From contig NZ_LMIR01000002.1 of assembly GCF_001429165.1 (NCBI RefSeq), forward strand, positions 1,477,261 to 1,541,260: DNA of 64,000 nt, in the 5' to 3' direction. The notes beneath the pieces are model-generated. The model was not told where the DNA came from. It searched no databases and saw only the letters and a program-made list of their open reading frames with translations. Of this stretch, positions 51,544-60,639 are shown piece after piece. This stretch comes from Agromyces sp. Root81. GTDB taxonomy: Bacteria > Actinomycetota > Actinomycetes > Actinomycetales > Microbacteriaceae. The position numbers were made by a program, and so were the translations under genes. Position 1 is the first letter of the stretch, and each line of letters opens with the position of its first letter.

Positions 51544-52479
51544 ATGCAGCAAGCCATCCTCGACCGGCCCGCGACACGCGAGACGACCGAGCCGCGATCC
51601 GGGCGGCGTACGACACTCGGTGCGAAGGATCGCACCTTCGGATTCATGATCGCACTCCCTGCGGTCCTGCTCTTCCTCGTGATCGCGATCTACCCGCTCG
51701 TCTCGAGCATCGGCACGAGTCTCTACGACCAGTCGCTGCTGCGCCCTGAGCGCACCTTCGTCGGGTTCGACAACTACACGGCGATCTTCGGCGAGTTCGT
51801 GGCGCGCCTCGGTACGACGCTCACCTTCGCGACGCTCGCGACGATCTTCCCCGTGCTCCTCGGCGTGGCCCTCGCCGTTCTCCTGAACGCGCGCATCCGC
51901 GGGCGCAACATCCTGCGCGGCACGCTCATGCTGCCGTGGCTCCTGCCCGGCGTCGTCGTCTCCTTCCTCTGGGCGTGGATCTTCAACGACAGCTACGGCG
52001 TGCTGAACCACCTGCTGACCATGGTGGGCCTCCCCGAGGTGAGCATGCTCGGCAACCCCACCGGCGCGATGGCGGCGGTGGTCATCGCGAAGACGTGGCA
52101 CTCGTTCCCCTGGATCATGGTCGTCGCCCTCTCGGTGCTGCAGACCCTGCCGAGCGAGCAGCTCGAGGCCGCGACGATCGACGGGGCCACGCGGTCCCAG
52201 CGCTTCCGCTACATCTCGCTGCCGCACATCGTCGGCCCCGTCGCGCTCGTGGCGACCCTCGAGTTCATCTACAACTTCGGCAACTTCGACACGATCTTCG
52301 TGATGACGGGCGGCGGACCCGGGGATTCGACCACGACGCTCGCCGTCAGCCTCTATCAACTCGCGTTCGGCAGCTACGAGCTCGGCAAGGCATCCGCCAT
52401 GGGCGTGCTCTGGCTCATCCTGCTCGCGATCATCTCGAGCGCATACCTGCTGCTCAACCGACGTCTGGAGAAGCGATGA
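51544..52479 (+). CDS. Carbohydrate ABC transporter permease (MalF/UgpA type)
   Basis: 311 residues from an ATG at 51544, preferred over a GTG at 51535 because GGGAAG is correctly spaced. Six transmembrane segments are visible and the EAA loop reads EQLEAATIDGATRSQRF followed by SLPHI, which contacts the ATPase. It works with the permease encoded next (ATGA overlap) and the binding protein after it. No ATPase gene is present; many actinobacterial sugar importers share one ATPase (MsiK type) encoded elsewhere. Confidence 0.93.
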   Translation: MQQAILDRPATRETTEPRSGRRTTLGAKDRTFGFMIALPAVLLFLVIAIYPLVSSIGTSLYDQSLLRPERTFVGFDNYTAIFGEFVARLGTTLTFATLATIFPVLLGVALAVLLNARIRGRNILRGTLMLPWLLPGVVVSFLWAWIFNDSYGVLNHLLTMVGLPEVSMLGNPTGAMAAVVIAKTWHSFPWIMVVALSVLQTLPSEQLEAATIDGATRSQRFRYISLPHIVGPVALVATLEFIYNFGNFDTIFVMTGGGPGDSTTTLAVSLYQLAFGSYELGKASAMGVLWLILLAIISSAYLLLNRRLEKR

Positions 52480-53333
52480 GTCACGGCCGCGACATCGGAG
52501 AGGCGATCGTTCGCCCGAGACTGTCGATCCCGGGGCGCCTCGGACTGCTGCTGCTCGCCCTGTTCGGACTGCTGCCGGTCTACTGGCTGACGGCGACGGC
52601 GTTCATGAAGAAGGAGGCGGTCTTCGCACTCGACCGGCCGCTCTTCCCGGTCGACCCGACCCTCGACAACTTCATCGGGTTCTTCCAGAACGACCTGCTG
52701 CTGCAGAACCTCAAGAACAGCTTCATCGTCTCGACGGGCACCGCCGTGCTCGCCGTGCTCGTCGGCGCCTTCATGGCCTACTCGCTCTCGAAGTTCCGGT
52801 ACTCCGGGCGCAATGCGATCATGTTCATGTTCCTCATCGGCCAGCTCATCCCCGGTGCGCTCCTGCTCATCTCGCTGTTCCTGATGCTGAGCTCGGTGAA
52901 CCTGCTCTACACCTACACGGCGCTCATCATCTCGTTCACGACGTTCACGCTGCCGCTGACGGTGTTCCTCCTGAAGGGCATCATCGACGGGCTGCCCGAC
53001 GACATCCTCGAAGCCGCGAAGGTCGACGGCCTCTCGCGCATCGCGACGATGTTCAAGATCGTCTTCCCGCTCATCGTGCCCGGCCTCATCACGGCGGCGA
53101 TGTTCGCCTTCATGCGCGGCTGGAGCGACCTGCTCTTCGCGCTCACGCTCGCAGGGCCCGACAAGCAGACCCTGCCCGCCGGCCTCACCCAGGCGTTCAT
53201 CCGTGACGGCACGGCCGATTGGCCGGCGCTCATGGCGGCATCCCTCATCACGTCGCTGCCGCTCGCCATCATCTTCATCCTCCTCCAGCGCTACTTCGTC
53301 TCCGGCCTCGCGTCGGGGGCCGTCAAGGGGTAG
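52476..53333 (+). CDS. Carbohydrate ABC transporter permease (MalG/UgpE type)
   Basis: 285 residues, with its ATG overlapping the stop of the first permease. Six transmembrane segments are present and the EAA loop reads DDILEAAKVDGLSRIATMFKI followed by FPLIVPG. It forms the heterodimeric channel with the upstream permease. The length is slightly above the family average and no domain is missing. Confidence 0.93.
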   Translation: MSHGRDIGEAIVRPRLSIPGRLGLLLLALFGLLPVYWLTATAFMKKEAVFALDRPLFPVDPTLDNFIGFFQNDLLLQNLKNSFIVSTGTAVLAVLVGAFMAYSLSKFRYSGRNAIMFMFLIGQLIPGALLLISLFLMLSSVNLLYTYTALIISFTTFTLPLTVFLLKGIIDGLPDDILEAAKVDGLSRIATMFKIVFPLIVPGLITAAMFAFMRGWSDLLFALTLAGPDKQTLPAGLTQAFIRDGTADWPALMAASLITSLPLAIIFILLQRYFVSGLASGAVKG

Positions 53334-53386
53334 CGATGATCCACCGAACCGTCCCGACCCACACCACGACGAAGGAGCAGTCCCCC

Positions 53387-54694
53387 ATGAACATCTCGTC
53401 CTCGCAGCTCAGCCGCCGCGCCTTCCTCGGCGGTGGCACTGCACTCGCCGCGTTCGGCGCCCTCGCCCTCGCCGGCTGCGCCACCCCGGCTGCACCGGGA
53501 GCCACGGCCGCCGCGAACGCCGCGACCAAGGCCAAGACGATCAACTTCTACGGCAACTCGCTCGGCGAAGAGGCCCTGAAGCCCGCCTGGCAGGCCGTGC
53601 TCGACGATTTCTCCGCCGAGGAGGGCGTCACGGTCTCGCCCGTGATCTACCCCTACGACCAGGCGGCCACGCAGCTCGCCCTCACCGGGAGCGCCGGCAA
53701 GCTCATGGGCGTGGGCCAGTCGGGCGGATGGCAGGTGCTCACGCCGATGGACGTGCTGGCCGACCTCACCGACCTCGCCAAGGGGCTCGGCATCCCGCAG
53801 GGCGTGCTCGACGCGTACACGATGGACGGCAAGCTCCTCGTGATGCCGCTCACGGCCGCCGGCATCGGCATCATCACGAACGGCGAGATCGCCAAGAGCG
53901 TCGGCATCAAGTCGGGCATGACGATCGAGCAGTTCGCGACCGCGCTCGAGAAGATCAAGTCGCAGGACTCCTCGCTGATCCCGTACGCGGCGGTCACGAA
54001 GAACCCCGACCTGAAGGATGCCGCGCACTGGATGTGGGGCTTCGGCAGCCCGGTCGTCACCGACGACTTCGAGTGCACGATCGGCGACAAGGAGAGCGTG
54101 AAGGCGATCACCTGGTACAAGTCGCTCCAGGACGAGGGGCTCACCCAGGCGAACGTGGCCCGCGCCGATGCGCGCATCCTGTTCGCGAGCGGGCGTGCGG
54201 CCCTCTACGACGACGCGCCGCTCGCCTCGACCTTCGTGAAGACGAACGGTGCCGCCCAGAACATCATCGACAACATCGGCGCGATCTCCCGGCCCACGGC
54301 CGGTGGCAACGAGTCGTACAACCGCGCCTGGGGCAGCGGCCTCTTCGCGAGCGCCGGCGAAGGCGAGCTCACGAGCCGCGACTTCATCACGTACGCGGCG
54401 ACGAACGTCGAGGCCGCGACGGCTTTCTACAAGCAGTCGGCCGTCGCGCCGGCCGCGAAGTCCGTCGCCGACCAGATCCCGGAGCTGGCCGCCGACAAGT
54501 TCCAGACGGCGTTCCGCACCGAGGTCTCCGAGCACGCGCGCGGTGCCGCGTGGGACCGCGTGCCCGTGACGGCGCAGATCGACGCCGCGATCGGCGCCGG
54601 CGTCGCGAACATCCTCGCCGGCCAGGTCGACGTGCAGTCCGGCCTCAACTCCCTCCAGAAGGAAGTGCAGGGCCTGCTCGACGCGAACGCGTAG
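53387..54694 (+). CDS. Sugar ABC transporter substrate-binding lipoprotein (Tat-type signal)
   Basis: 435 residues from an ATG at 53387 with GAAGGAG upstream. The signal has a twin-arginine motif SRRAFLGGG (Arg10-Arg11) and a lipobox LALAGC with Cys31, so it is probably exported folded by Tat and lipid-anchored outside. The rest resembles family 1 solute-binding proteins for oligosaccharides (GEEALKPAWQAVLDDFSAEEGV). The ligand is likely a sugar oligomer produced by the secreted enzymes downstream. A terminator hairpin follows at 54704-54739. Confidence 0.9.
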   Translation: MNISSSQLSRRAFLGGGTALAAFGALALAGCATPAAPGATAAANAATKAKTINFYGNSLGEEALKPAWQAVLDDFSAEEGVTVSPVIYPYDQAATQLALTGSAGKLMGVGQSGGWQVLTPMDVLADLTDLAKGLGIPQGVLDAYTMDGKLLVMPLTAAGIGIITNGEIAKSVGIKSGMTIEQFATALEKIKSQDSSLIPYAAVTKNPDLKDAAHWMWGFGSPVVTDDFECTIGDKESVKAITWYKSLQDEGLTQANVARADARILFASGRAALYDDAPLASTFVKTNGAAQNIIDNIGAISRPTAGGNESYNRAWGSGLFASAGEGELTSRDFITYAATNVEAATAFYKQSAVAPAAKSVADQIPELAADKFQTAFRTEVSEHARGAAWDRVPVTAQIDAAIGAGVANILAGQVDVQSGLNSLQKEVQGLLDANA

Positions 54695-54703
54695 CGCCTC
54701 GAC

Positions 54704-54739
54704 GCCGGCGGCCTGCGGAGGGACCCGCAGGTCGCCGGC
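54704..54739. terminator. Terminator after the ABC transporter operon
   Basis: Fifteen-base arms gccggcggcctgcgg and ccgcaggtcgccggc, with one G-U pair, enclose 6 bases ten bases after the binding-protein stop. They lie between convergent genes, so both may end here. Confidence 0.75.
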
Positions 54740-54795
54740 GTTCGGCGTGCCCGGGGCATCCGTTCGAGCCGGATGCCTCGGGCCGCCGGGTGCGC

Positions 54796-55761
54796 TCAGG
54801 CCAGGCGGTCGTCGGGCAGCGCGAAGAAGTCGGCGGCATCGCGGCGCGACATCCGCTCGGAGACCTCGGCGACCGTCCCGTCGAGGTGCCCGTTCGCCCG
54901 CACGCTGAGTCGCCTCGGGCCGGTGAGCGCGTGGTAGACGGCGAACTGCCCGCGCGGGTCGACGGCAGGATCGAGCACGGCCGCCGCGACATGCACCGGG
55001 ATGCGGATGCGCGACGCCGCGATCGCGGCGTCGAAGTAGTCCAGCACGGGGCGCACCTCGGGGTGCAGCTGCAGGTGCCGGCGCACGGCCTCGCCGCTGC
55101 CGCTGCACTGCCGGGTCAGGCGGATCGCATGGTGCCCGAAGCTCGGCACGTCCAGCGAGGCGCGGCGGAAGCGGGCGTCCCAAGGGAGGGCCATCGCCCC
55201 GATGCCGCCGCCGAAGCTCCCGCCGCTGAAGTCGAGCGCCCCGCCGACTGCCGGTGCGGTGTCGATCAGGACCGTCGCGGCACGCCAGACATCGGCGGCG
55301 GCGAAGCGGTGCGAGTACGTGTCGCGGTGCGCGATGCCCGCGAGCACGTGCTCGTCGGGAAGCGCAGGGAAGCGACTCGAGGCGTTCGGTGCCGTGCCCG
55401 GCGCGGCGGGGAAGATCGCGGCCGTGTCCGCGGGCACCTGATCGAGATCGGGGGCGGTGCGGCCGCCGTAGCCGTGTCCGATCACGAGGCCGCGTCGGAG
55501 GTCGGATTCGACGTGCGGCACCATCACGAAGGCCACCGTCGGCTCGTCGGCGGACGATTCGAACCGGATCTCCGTCACGCGGTGGGTCGCGGTGGCGTCG
55601 AGGTCGCGCGCGAGCTCCCAGGGGACCGATCCGGTTCCGAACTCCTCGAACGTCCCCCGCCAGAACTCCTCGAAGTCGGCGGGCTCCTCCGGCCGCGCAG
55701 CCGGCGTCAGCAGCGCGGTCAGCGAGTACTCGGTCAGTTCCTCGGGTCGGTACTGGGTCAC
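54796..55761 (-). CDS. Acetyl-xylan esterase-like (AXE1 family) alpha/beta hydrolase
   Basis: 321 residues from a GTG at 55761 with GAGAGGA upstream. It is a CE7-type hydrolase: nucleophile Ser182 in SGGSFGGGIG, an oxyanion segment VIGHGYGGR near residue 97, a late Asp in AVLDPAVDP and His in NGHLDG near the C-terminus. There is no signal peptide, as usual for this cytoplasmic family that deacetylates imported oligosaccharides. It lies between the sugar importer and the big Tat-exported protein. Confidence 0.9.
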   Translation of the reverse strand: MTQYRPEELTEYSLTALLTPAARPEEPADFEEFWRGTFEEFGTGSVPWELARDLDATATHRVTEIRFESSADEPTVAFVMVPHVESDLRRGLVIGHGYGGRTAPDLDQVPADTAAIFPAAPGTAPNASSRFPALPDEHVLAGIAHRDTYSHRFAAADVWRAATVLIDTAPAVGGALDFSGGSFGGGIGAMALPWDARFRRASLDVPSFGHHAIRLTRQCSGSGEAVRRHLQLHPEVRPVLDYFDAAIAASRIRIPVHVAAAVLDPAVDPRGQFAVYHALTGPRRLSVRANGHLDGTVAEVSERMSRRDAADFFALPDDRLA

Positions 55762-55820
55762 CGCGTGTTCCTCTCAGAGATGCATGGTCGACGCTACCGG
55801 CGCCGCTGGCCGCATGGCCA

Positions 55821-55855
55821 TTGACACTGTCGCATATCGCATGCATCATATGCAT
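55821..55855 (+). promoter_or_regulatory. Promoter/operator region of the 1335-residue Tat protein
   Basis: A -35-like TTGACA (55821-55826) lies 30 bases before the ATG at 55857. The stretch between has the palindrome atgcat-cat-atgcat (55841-55855) and a wider gcatat/atatgc pair. No ribosome site precedes the ATG, so the transcript may start close to it. Regulator identity unknown; the IclR protein is a candidate. Confidence 0.5.
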
Positions 55856-55856
55856 C

Positions 55857-58800
55857 ATGGATTCAACGCAGAAGCCAGAGACCAACGACGGATCAGCGCT
55901 GTGGAGCCGGCGTTCAGCGCTCCAACTCCTGCTTGCCGCGGGCGTGCTCCCGGCCGTCCTGGGGGCCAACCCCGAAGCCGCCGCGGCGGACCCCGGGTTC
56001 AGCGGCGTGAACGGTGCGTATGCCGACGCCCTGCGCCGCTTGGACAAGCCGAACCTGTCACTGACCTGCGTTGCGCGGCTGGTGGGACGCAACCACCGGA
56101 TGACCTTCTTCCAGGCCAGATGGGACGGCGGCGAGACGATCGTCCGCGATCTCGAGATCAAGCACGACGGCGGCTGGCTGTCGCTGACCGACCCCGAGCG
56201 CCGCTTCGACGAGCAATGGGTCGTGCTGGCCGGCACGCTGCCCTCCGGCAGCGCCCCGGAACTCTACGGGCCGCTGCAGCCGGCCTGGCTGGGCTTCACC
56301 TCGTATCGACGCCTCAGCGGCCAGGTGATCGAGCTGCGCACCAGCACCGATGACGTCGAGCTCGTCGTCAACTGGCGGCTCGACGGCGATCATCCCGAGG
56401 CGCACTACGTGCTGAAGGCCAAGAAGGCCGGCGACTACCTCGTCGGCTACCAGAGCCAGGACGTCAAGCAGCTCGACGACCTCGACGAGGTGCTCTGCGG
56501 GTCGTACCAGCACGCGCTCACCGTGGTCGACGGCTCGGCCCCCCTCGGCGCGTGGGAGCTGTTCGCCCCCATGGCGCTGACCCAGTACGCGGTCGCCGAC
56601 GTCGCCGTCACCTCGGGGGTGTACCTGCCCGCCGAGGTCGCCGAGTTCGTCCACGAGCGGCAGCTGATGTCCGATCGGCAGCCGTACGGGATGAGCCTGC
56701 GCAACGACAGCCTCGACGTCGTGCCGTCCATCTACGCACCGCAACCGGGTCTCCGAACCGCCATGGCGGCCGGTGAACGACGCGGCTTCGCCTTCGGCCT
56801 GGCGGCTCGCGCCGGCAGCCTCTACGACACCTACACTCAGCTGTGCCGCGGTGAGTACGGCCTGAAGGCCTATCGGCACAACGTCTACGACCGATCGCTG
56901 ACCGACGCCGTCCACGCCATGACGGAGCTCATCGCCATCGAGCCCGACGGCGACGACTCGGTCGACTACATCCCCTCCTACTCCGGCTGGTGGAACCGCG
57001 CGAAGGGGTTCGTCGACGTGGAGAACGAGGACGCGGTCCGCACCGCGGCCAGCGGTGTGCTGCTCTCCGCGCACTATCTGACCGACACCGCCGGTGGCAC
57101 CCTCTACGATCGGCGCGCAAGGCCGGCGATCGAGTACCAGCTGTCGCGCAAGGGCATCGGCCACTCGCCGGTGATCGGCGGCTCGGTCTACAACGACAAG
57201 ACGCAGTACCGGATCGGCCGGATCCCCACGGACGCCGTGAACCTGACGGCGCTCTCGCAACTCACCCACGGGCGCAATGCGGGAATCCAGCGGCTCGCGA
57301 TGCAGGCCACCAAGGCGGGGGTCGTCGGGCAGAGCCGGGCGCCGTTCGCGACCGCACTGGCCACCTACCAGGTCACCGGCGATCCGGCCTACCTGGCGGA
57401 GGCGACCCTGATCGCCAAGCGCTACGTGCAGGAGGAGATCATCACGCCGTACCGCGGCAACGGGCAGCCGCCGGGTGGATTCGCCTACAGCTTCTCCAAG
57501 TACTGGGTCGACCTGCTCGTGATGTTCGAGCTGACAGGGGACGCCGAGTTCCTCGACGGGGCCTACCGGGAGGCGCAGCGGTTCATCACGCAGACCGCGG
57601 TCCGGCCGGTGCCGGACCAGACGGTCACCGTGCCGGAGGGCCACGTGATCGAGCAGCAGTACGACTGGGAGTCGCGATCCTCGCTGCCGTCCTATCCGAC
57701 GACGGAGGTCGCGTCGGAGACCGTGCCCGCCTGGTACGTCTCCGCCACCGGCCTCACCTTCGAGGCCCTGTCGTCGTTCAAGCTCGGTGTCAGCTCGCTC
57801 ACCGATCCGGGCGGCGGCTACGTCTTCAACCCGTGCTGGGCCGGAGCACTGCTGCGCCTGGCGCATCACACCGGCGACCCGATGCTGGCCGACATCGCGC
57901 ACAACATGGTGATCGGCCGGTTCACCACCTATCCCGGCTACTACAGCCGCCAGTTCCAGGTGGCCCAGATGAAGCCCGACTTCGCCACCAGCGGTCCGGT
58001 CGGGATCACCGGGTACTACTTCCACCACGCGCCCGCCCAGCTCGGCCTCGCGATGGACTACCTGATCAGCGAGAGCTTCTACCGCAGCTCGGGCAACATC
58101 GACTTCCCGCACGTGTTCGAGGCCGACTTCGCCTACTTCAAGTACTTCGCCTACGGCCACGCTCCCGGCGCCTTCTACGGCGAGGACGGCGTGTGGCCCT
58201 ACTTCCCGGCCGGCCTCGTCTCCCTCGACAATCCGTTGGTCAACTGGCTGGGCGGTGTCGGCAACGACGCCCTCTACGTCAGCCTGACGAACTCCTCGGC
58301 CGACGCCCAGTCCGTGGTCGTCGACCTCACCGGTGAGCTGACGGGACTGACGCGCGGCGATGCGCCCGCCGTCGAGGTGGTGGCCGCCGACGGCAGTCGT
58401 TCGTCCCAGGCGGCCGACGGCGGCCGGATCACGGTCCGCGTGCCCGGACACGGGCTGGTCGGGCTGGTCGTGCGCGGGGTGACGGTGGAGCGACCGGCGC
58501 AGCCGTTCGACGACATCGTCGATCACGGCCCCGACAGCTTCCACGAGGTCGACACCGATCCGGGCACCGACTACGGCCTCGCCCGAGGGGTGCTCCTCGT
58601 GCGACCCGACGGTGCAGGCTACGACGCCTACGTGCAGATCGACACGGAGGAGCCGGCCACCCTCGCCTATCGGATCGGCGACGGGTCGGAGAAGCAGGCG
58701 CCGCAGAAGGGTTACCCGTACGAGTGGACGATCGCCGTCGACTCGCTGGCCGAGACGTTCAGCTACACGATCACCGTCGGTGCGATGACGACCGAGGAGG

Positions 58801-59864
58801 TCACCCTGCGCCTGCCGGGCCGCATCAGCGGCGCCGATCCCGGAGTGGCCGGAGACGTGATCGCCCAGGCCACCGGCACGGCCGGCGACCGGGTGCCGCT
58901 CGTCATCGAGGTGCGCAATGCGACCGAAGAGCCGATCACCGGCGACGTGGCCCTGACCCTGCCCGACGGGTGGCAGCTCGACGGCGCCGCCCCGACCGTC
59001 TTCGTTCCCGCGAAGGGATCCGCCCGGGTGGACTCGGCGGCGATCATCGCGCCGGGCGCCGCGCTCGGCGAGGTCCGGGTCGAGGCATCGTTGGCAGCCG
59101 CCGGGAGCGATCCGGTGGCCCTGCGACCGGCGGCGATCGACGTGATCGACAGTCGCCGACTGGTGTCGCTCTCCACCGACACCGCCATCATCAGCGGACC
59201 CGGCGCGACCGCGCGACTGACCGCCCTGGTGATCAACACCGGCGTCACCCCGCTGCGGGGCACGCTGGCCCTCTTCGGCATCGCGGGGTGGAGCGTCGAC
59301 CGGAAGGATGCCGTGATCGAGGTGCCGCCGCGGTCCGATCTCACCCACACGTGGACGGTGACGGCCGGATCGACCGTGACCCCTGGGTCGTCGACGCGGT
59401 TCGAGGCGCGGCTCGACGGGACGCTCCGCCGCGGCGTGCTGGTGCGGGTCGCCGACGAGGGAGTGATCGCCCACACCCAGTCGCCGTGGCCCGGCTATCT
59501 CGAGACCGGGCTGTGGTACCCGAGCGGGCTGACCGGCTGGAACGGCACTCGGACGCGCTACAGCGACGTCGACTCCGTGGGCAGCACCGTGACCTGGACG
59601 GTGACCCTGCCCGAGCCGGGCGAGTATCGGGTCTCAGTCTGGTACCCGACGAATCCGACGACCACGACCTCGGCCGCCTACATCGTCGAGCATGAGGGCG
59701 GCAGCACCGAGGTCGTCGTGAATCAGACCGAGGGGGCGGCGGCCTGGCGCTCGCTCGGCACGTTCAGGTACGCCGCCGGCGCCGCCGGCGTGGTGCGCCT
59801 GGAGGTGCGCAGCGCCGCCTTCCACCGCGTCAGCGCTGCGCAGTTCGTCCGCGTCGGGAACTGA
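55857..59864 (+). CDS. Large Tat-exported multidomain protein with golvesin-like C-terminus, catalytic type unknown
   Basis: 1335 residues. A twin-arginine signal (WSRRSALQLLLAAGVL, Arg18-Arg19) precedes an AEA-type cleavage region near residue 45. Residues ~50-300 are beta-rich. Residues ~330-830 are helical with Trp/Tyr-rich repeats (SYSGWWNRAKGF, YSFSKYWVDL, AFATALATYQV) suggesting an (alpha/alpha) toroid of the kind found in polysaccharide lyases and some glycosidases. Then come beta-sandwich segments (about 1000-1200) resembling NEW3-type domains (VPLVIEVRNATEEPITGDV), and a C-terminal carbohydrate-binding-like golvesin domain (about 1215-1335). I cannot name the enzyme. It sits among sugar import and sugar-acid genes, so an extracellular polysaccharide-degrading role is inferred. 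Confidence 0.8.
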   Translation: MDSTQKPETNDGSALWSRRSALQLLLAAGVLPAVLGANPEAAAADPGFSGVNGAYADALRRLDKPNLSLTCVARLVGRNHRMTFFQARWDGGETIVRDLEIKHDGGWLSLTDPERRFDEQWVVLAGTLPSGSAPELYGPLQPAWLGFTSYRRLSGQVIELRTSTDDVELVVNWRLDGDHPEAHYVLKAKKAGDYLVGYQSQDVKQLDDLDEVLCGSYQHALTVVDGSAPLGAWELFAPMALTQYAVADVAVTSGVYLPAEVAEFVHERQLMSDRQPYGMSLRNDSLDVVPSIYAPQPGLRTAMAAGERRGFAFGLAARAGSLYDTYTQLCRGEYGLKAYRHNVYDRSLTDAVHAMTELIAIEPDGDDSVDYIPSYSGWWNRAKGFVDVENEDAVRTAASGVLLSAHYLTDTAGGTLYDRRARPAIEYQLSRKGIGHSPVIGGSVYNDKTQYRIGRIPTDAVNLTALSQLTHGRNAGIQRLAMQATKAGVVGQSRAPFATALATYQVTGDPAYLAEATLIAKRYVQEEIITPYRGNGQPPGGFAYSFSKYWVDLLVMFELTGDAEFLDGAYREAQRFITQTAVRPVPDQTVTVPEGHVIEQQYDWESRSSLPSYPTTEVASETVPAWYVSATGLTFEALSSFKLGVSSLTDPGGGYVFNPCWAGALLRLAHHTGDPMLADIAHNMVIGRFTTYPGYYSRQFQVAQMKPDFATSGPVGITGYYFHHAPAQLGLAMDYLISESFYRSSGNIDFPHVFEADFAYFKYFAYGHAPGAFYGEDGVWPYFPAGLVSLDNPLVNWLGGVGNDALYVSLTNSSADAQSVVVDLTGELTGLTRGDAPAVEVVAADGSRSSQAADGGRITVRVPGHGLVGLVVRGVTVERPAQPFDDIVDHGPDSFHEVDTDPGTDYGLARGVLLVRPDGAGYDAYVQIDTEEPATLAYRIGDGSEKQAPQKGYPYEWTIAVDSLAETFSYTITVGAMTTEEVTLRLPGRISGADPGVAGDVIAQATGTAGDRVPLVIEVRNATEEPITGDVALTLPDGWQLDGAAPTVFVPAKGSARVDSAAIIAPGAALGEVRVEASLAAAGSDPVALRPAAIDVIDSRRLVSLSTDTAIISGPGATARLTALVINTGVTPLRGTLALFGIAGWSVDRKDAVIEVPPRSDLTHTWTVTAGSTVTPGSSTRFEARLDGTLRRGVLVRVADEGVIAHTQSPWPGYLETGLWYPSGLTGWNGTRTRYSDVDSVGSTVTWTVTLPEPGEYRVSVWYPTNPTTTTSAAYIVEHEGGSTEVVVNQTEGAAAWRSLGTFRYAAGAAGVVRLEVRSAAFHRVSAAQFVRVGN

Positions 59865-59919
59865 CGGCGCATGCCCGCCGGCCGAGTGCGGTGAGCACCG
59901 GCCGGCGGATGACTGCGGC

Positions 59920-60639
59920 TCAGAGCCAGCGTTCGCGCAGCGCGGGCTTCACCCAGGCGGCGGGGGAGGCCATCGACAGGCCGCCGTCGACGGGGATCGT
60001 CGTGCCCGTGACGAACGACGCGGCGTCCGAGCCGAGGAACGCGACGACGGAGGCGACCTCCTCGGGGCGGCCGATCCGGCCGAGGGGGTAGCCCTCGCTC
60101 TCGCCGGTCTCGGTCGCCGAGATGCTCCCGGGCGCCACGGCGTTGACCCGGATCCCGCGCGGGCCGTAGTCGAGGGCCAGCTGCCGCACGAGGCCCTCGA
60201 CGCCGGCCTTCGCCGCAGCGTAGGCCGGCAGGGCCGGCGCGGCCAGGGAGGCGTTGACCGACGTGACCGCGATGATCGATGAGCCGGGTGCGAGTCGCGG
60301 CAGTGCCGCTCGCGACACGAAGAAGGCGGAGTCGAGGGTCGCCCCGAGGGCGCCGCGCCAGTCGTCGTCGCTCGTGGCCTCGGCCCGGCCGATCGGCATC
60401 CGAGCGGCGGCCAGCACCACGACGTCGAGCCGGCCGAGCGCCTGCTCGGCGTCGGCGACGGCCTGGCCCGCGGCATCCGCTCGGCTGCAGTCGGCGACGA
60501 GGTACCGCTCGAAGACGGGGTCGGCGGATGCCTCGAGCCCGACTCCGACGACGGCGTCGCCCTGCTCGGCGAAGGCCCGGGCGATCGCGAGTCCGATGTC
60601 GGAGCCGCCGCCGATCAGCAGTACGCCGCGACGGGTCAC
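59920..60639 (-). CDS. SDR sugar dehydrogenase
   Basis: 239 residues from a GTG at 60639 that overlaps the stop of the DapA-like gene (GTGA, 60636-60639). The cofactor motif is LLIGGGSDIGLAIA rather than the usual TGxxxGIG, the catalytic Ser is in VTSVNAS, and YAAAK holds Tyr and Lys. GTTIPVDGG closes the fold. It is tightly coupled to a DapA-like enzyme and neighbours an SMP-30 lactonase, so oxidation of a sugar or of a 2-keto-3-deoxy acid is a good guess. The substrate is not determined. Confidence 0.88.
   Translation of the reverse strand: MTRRGVLLIGGGSDIGLAIARAFAEQGDAVVGVGLEASADPVFERYLVADCSRADAAGQAVADAEQALGRLDVVVLAAARMPIGRAEATSDDDWRGALGATLDSAFFVSRAALPRLAPGSSIIAVTSVNASLAAPALPAYAAAKAGVEGLVRQLALDYGPRGIRVNAVAPGSISATETGESEGYPLGRIGRPEEVASVVAFLGSDAASFVTGTTIPVDGGLSMASPAAWVKPALRERWL

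Noticed and set aside
53291-56236. Minus-strand open frame of 981 codons crossing the binding-protein and esterase genes
   Set aside because: It overlaps several recognised genes in a different frame and has no consistent domain content.
56058-59474. Minus-strand open frame of 1138 codons opposite the Tat-exported protein
   Set aside because: His/Arg/Gly-rich shadow with no domain. The plus-strand protein has a signal, a domain order and a promoter.
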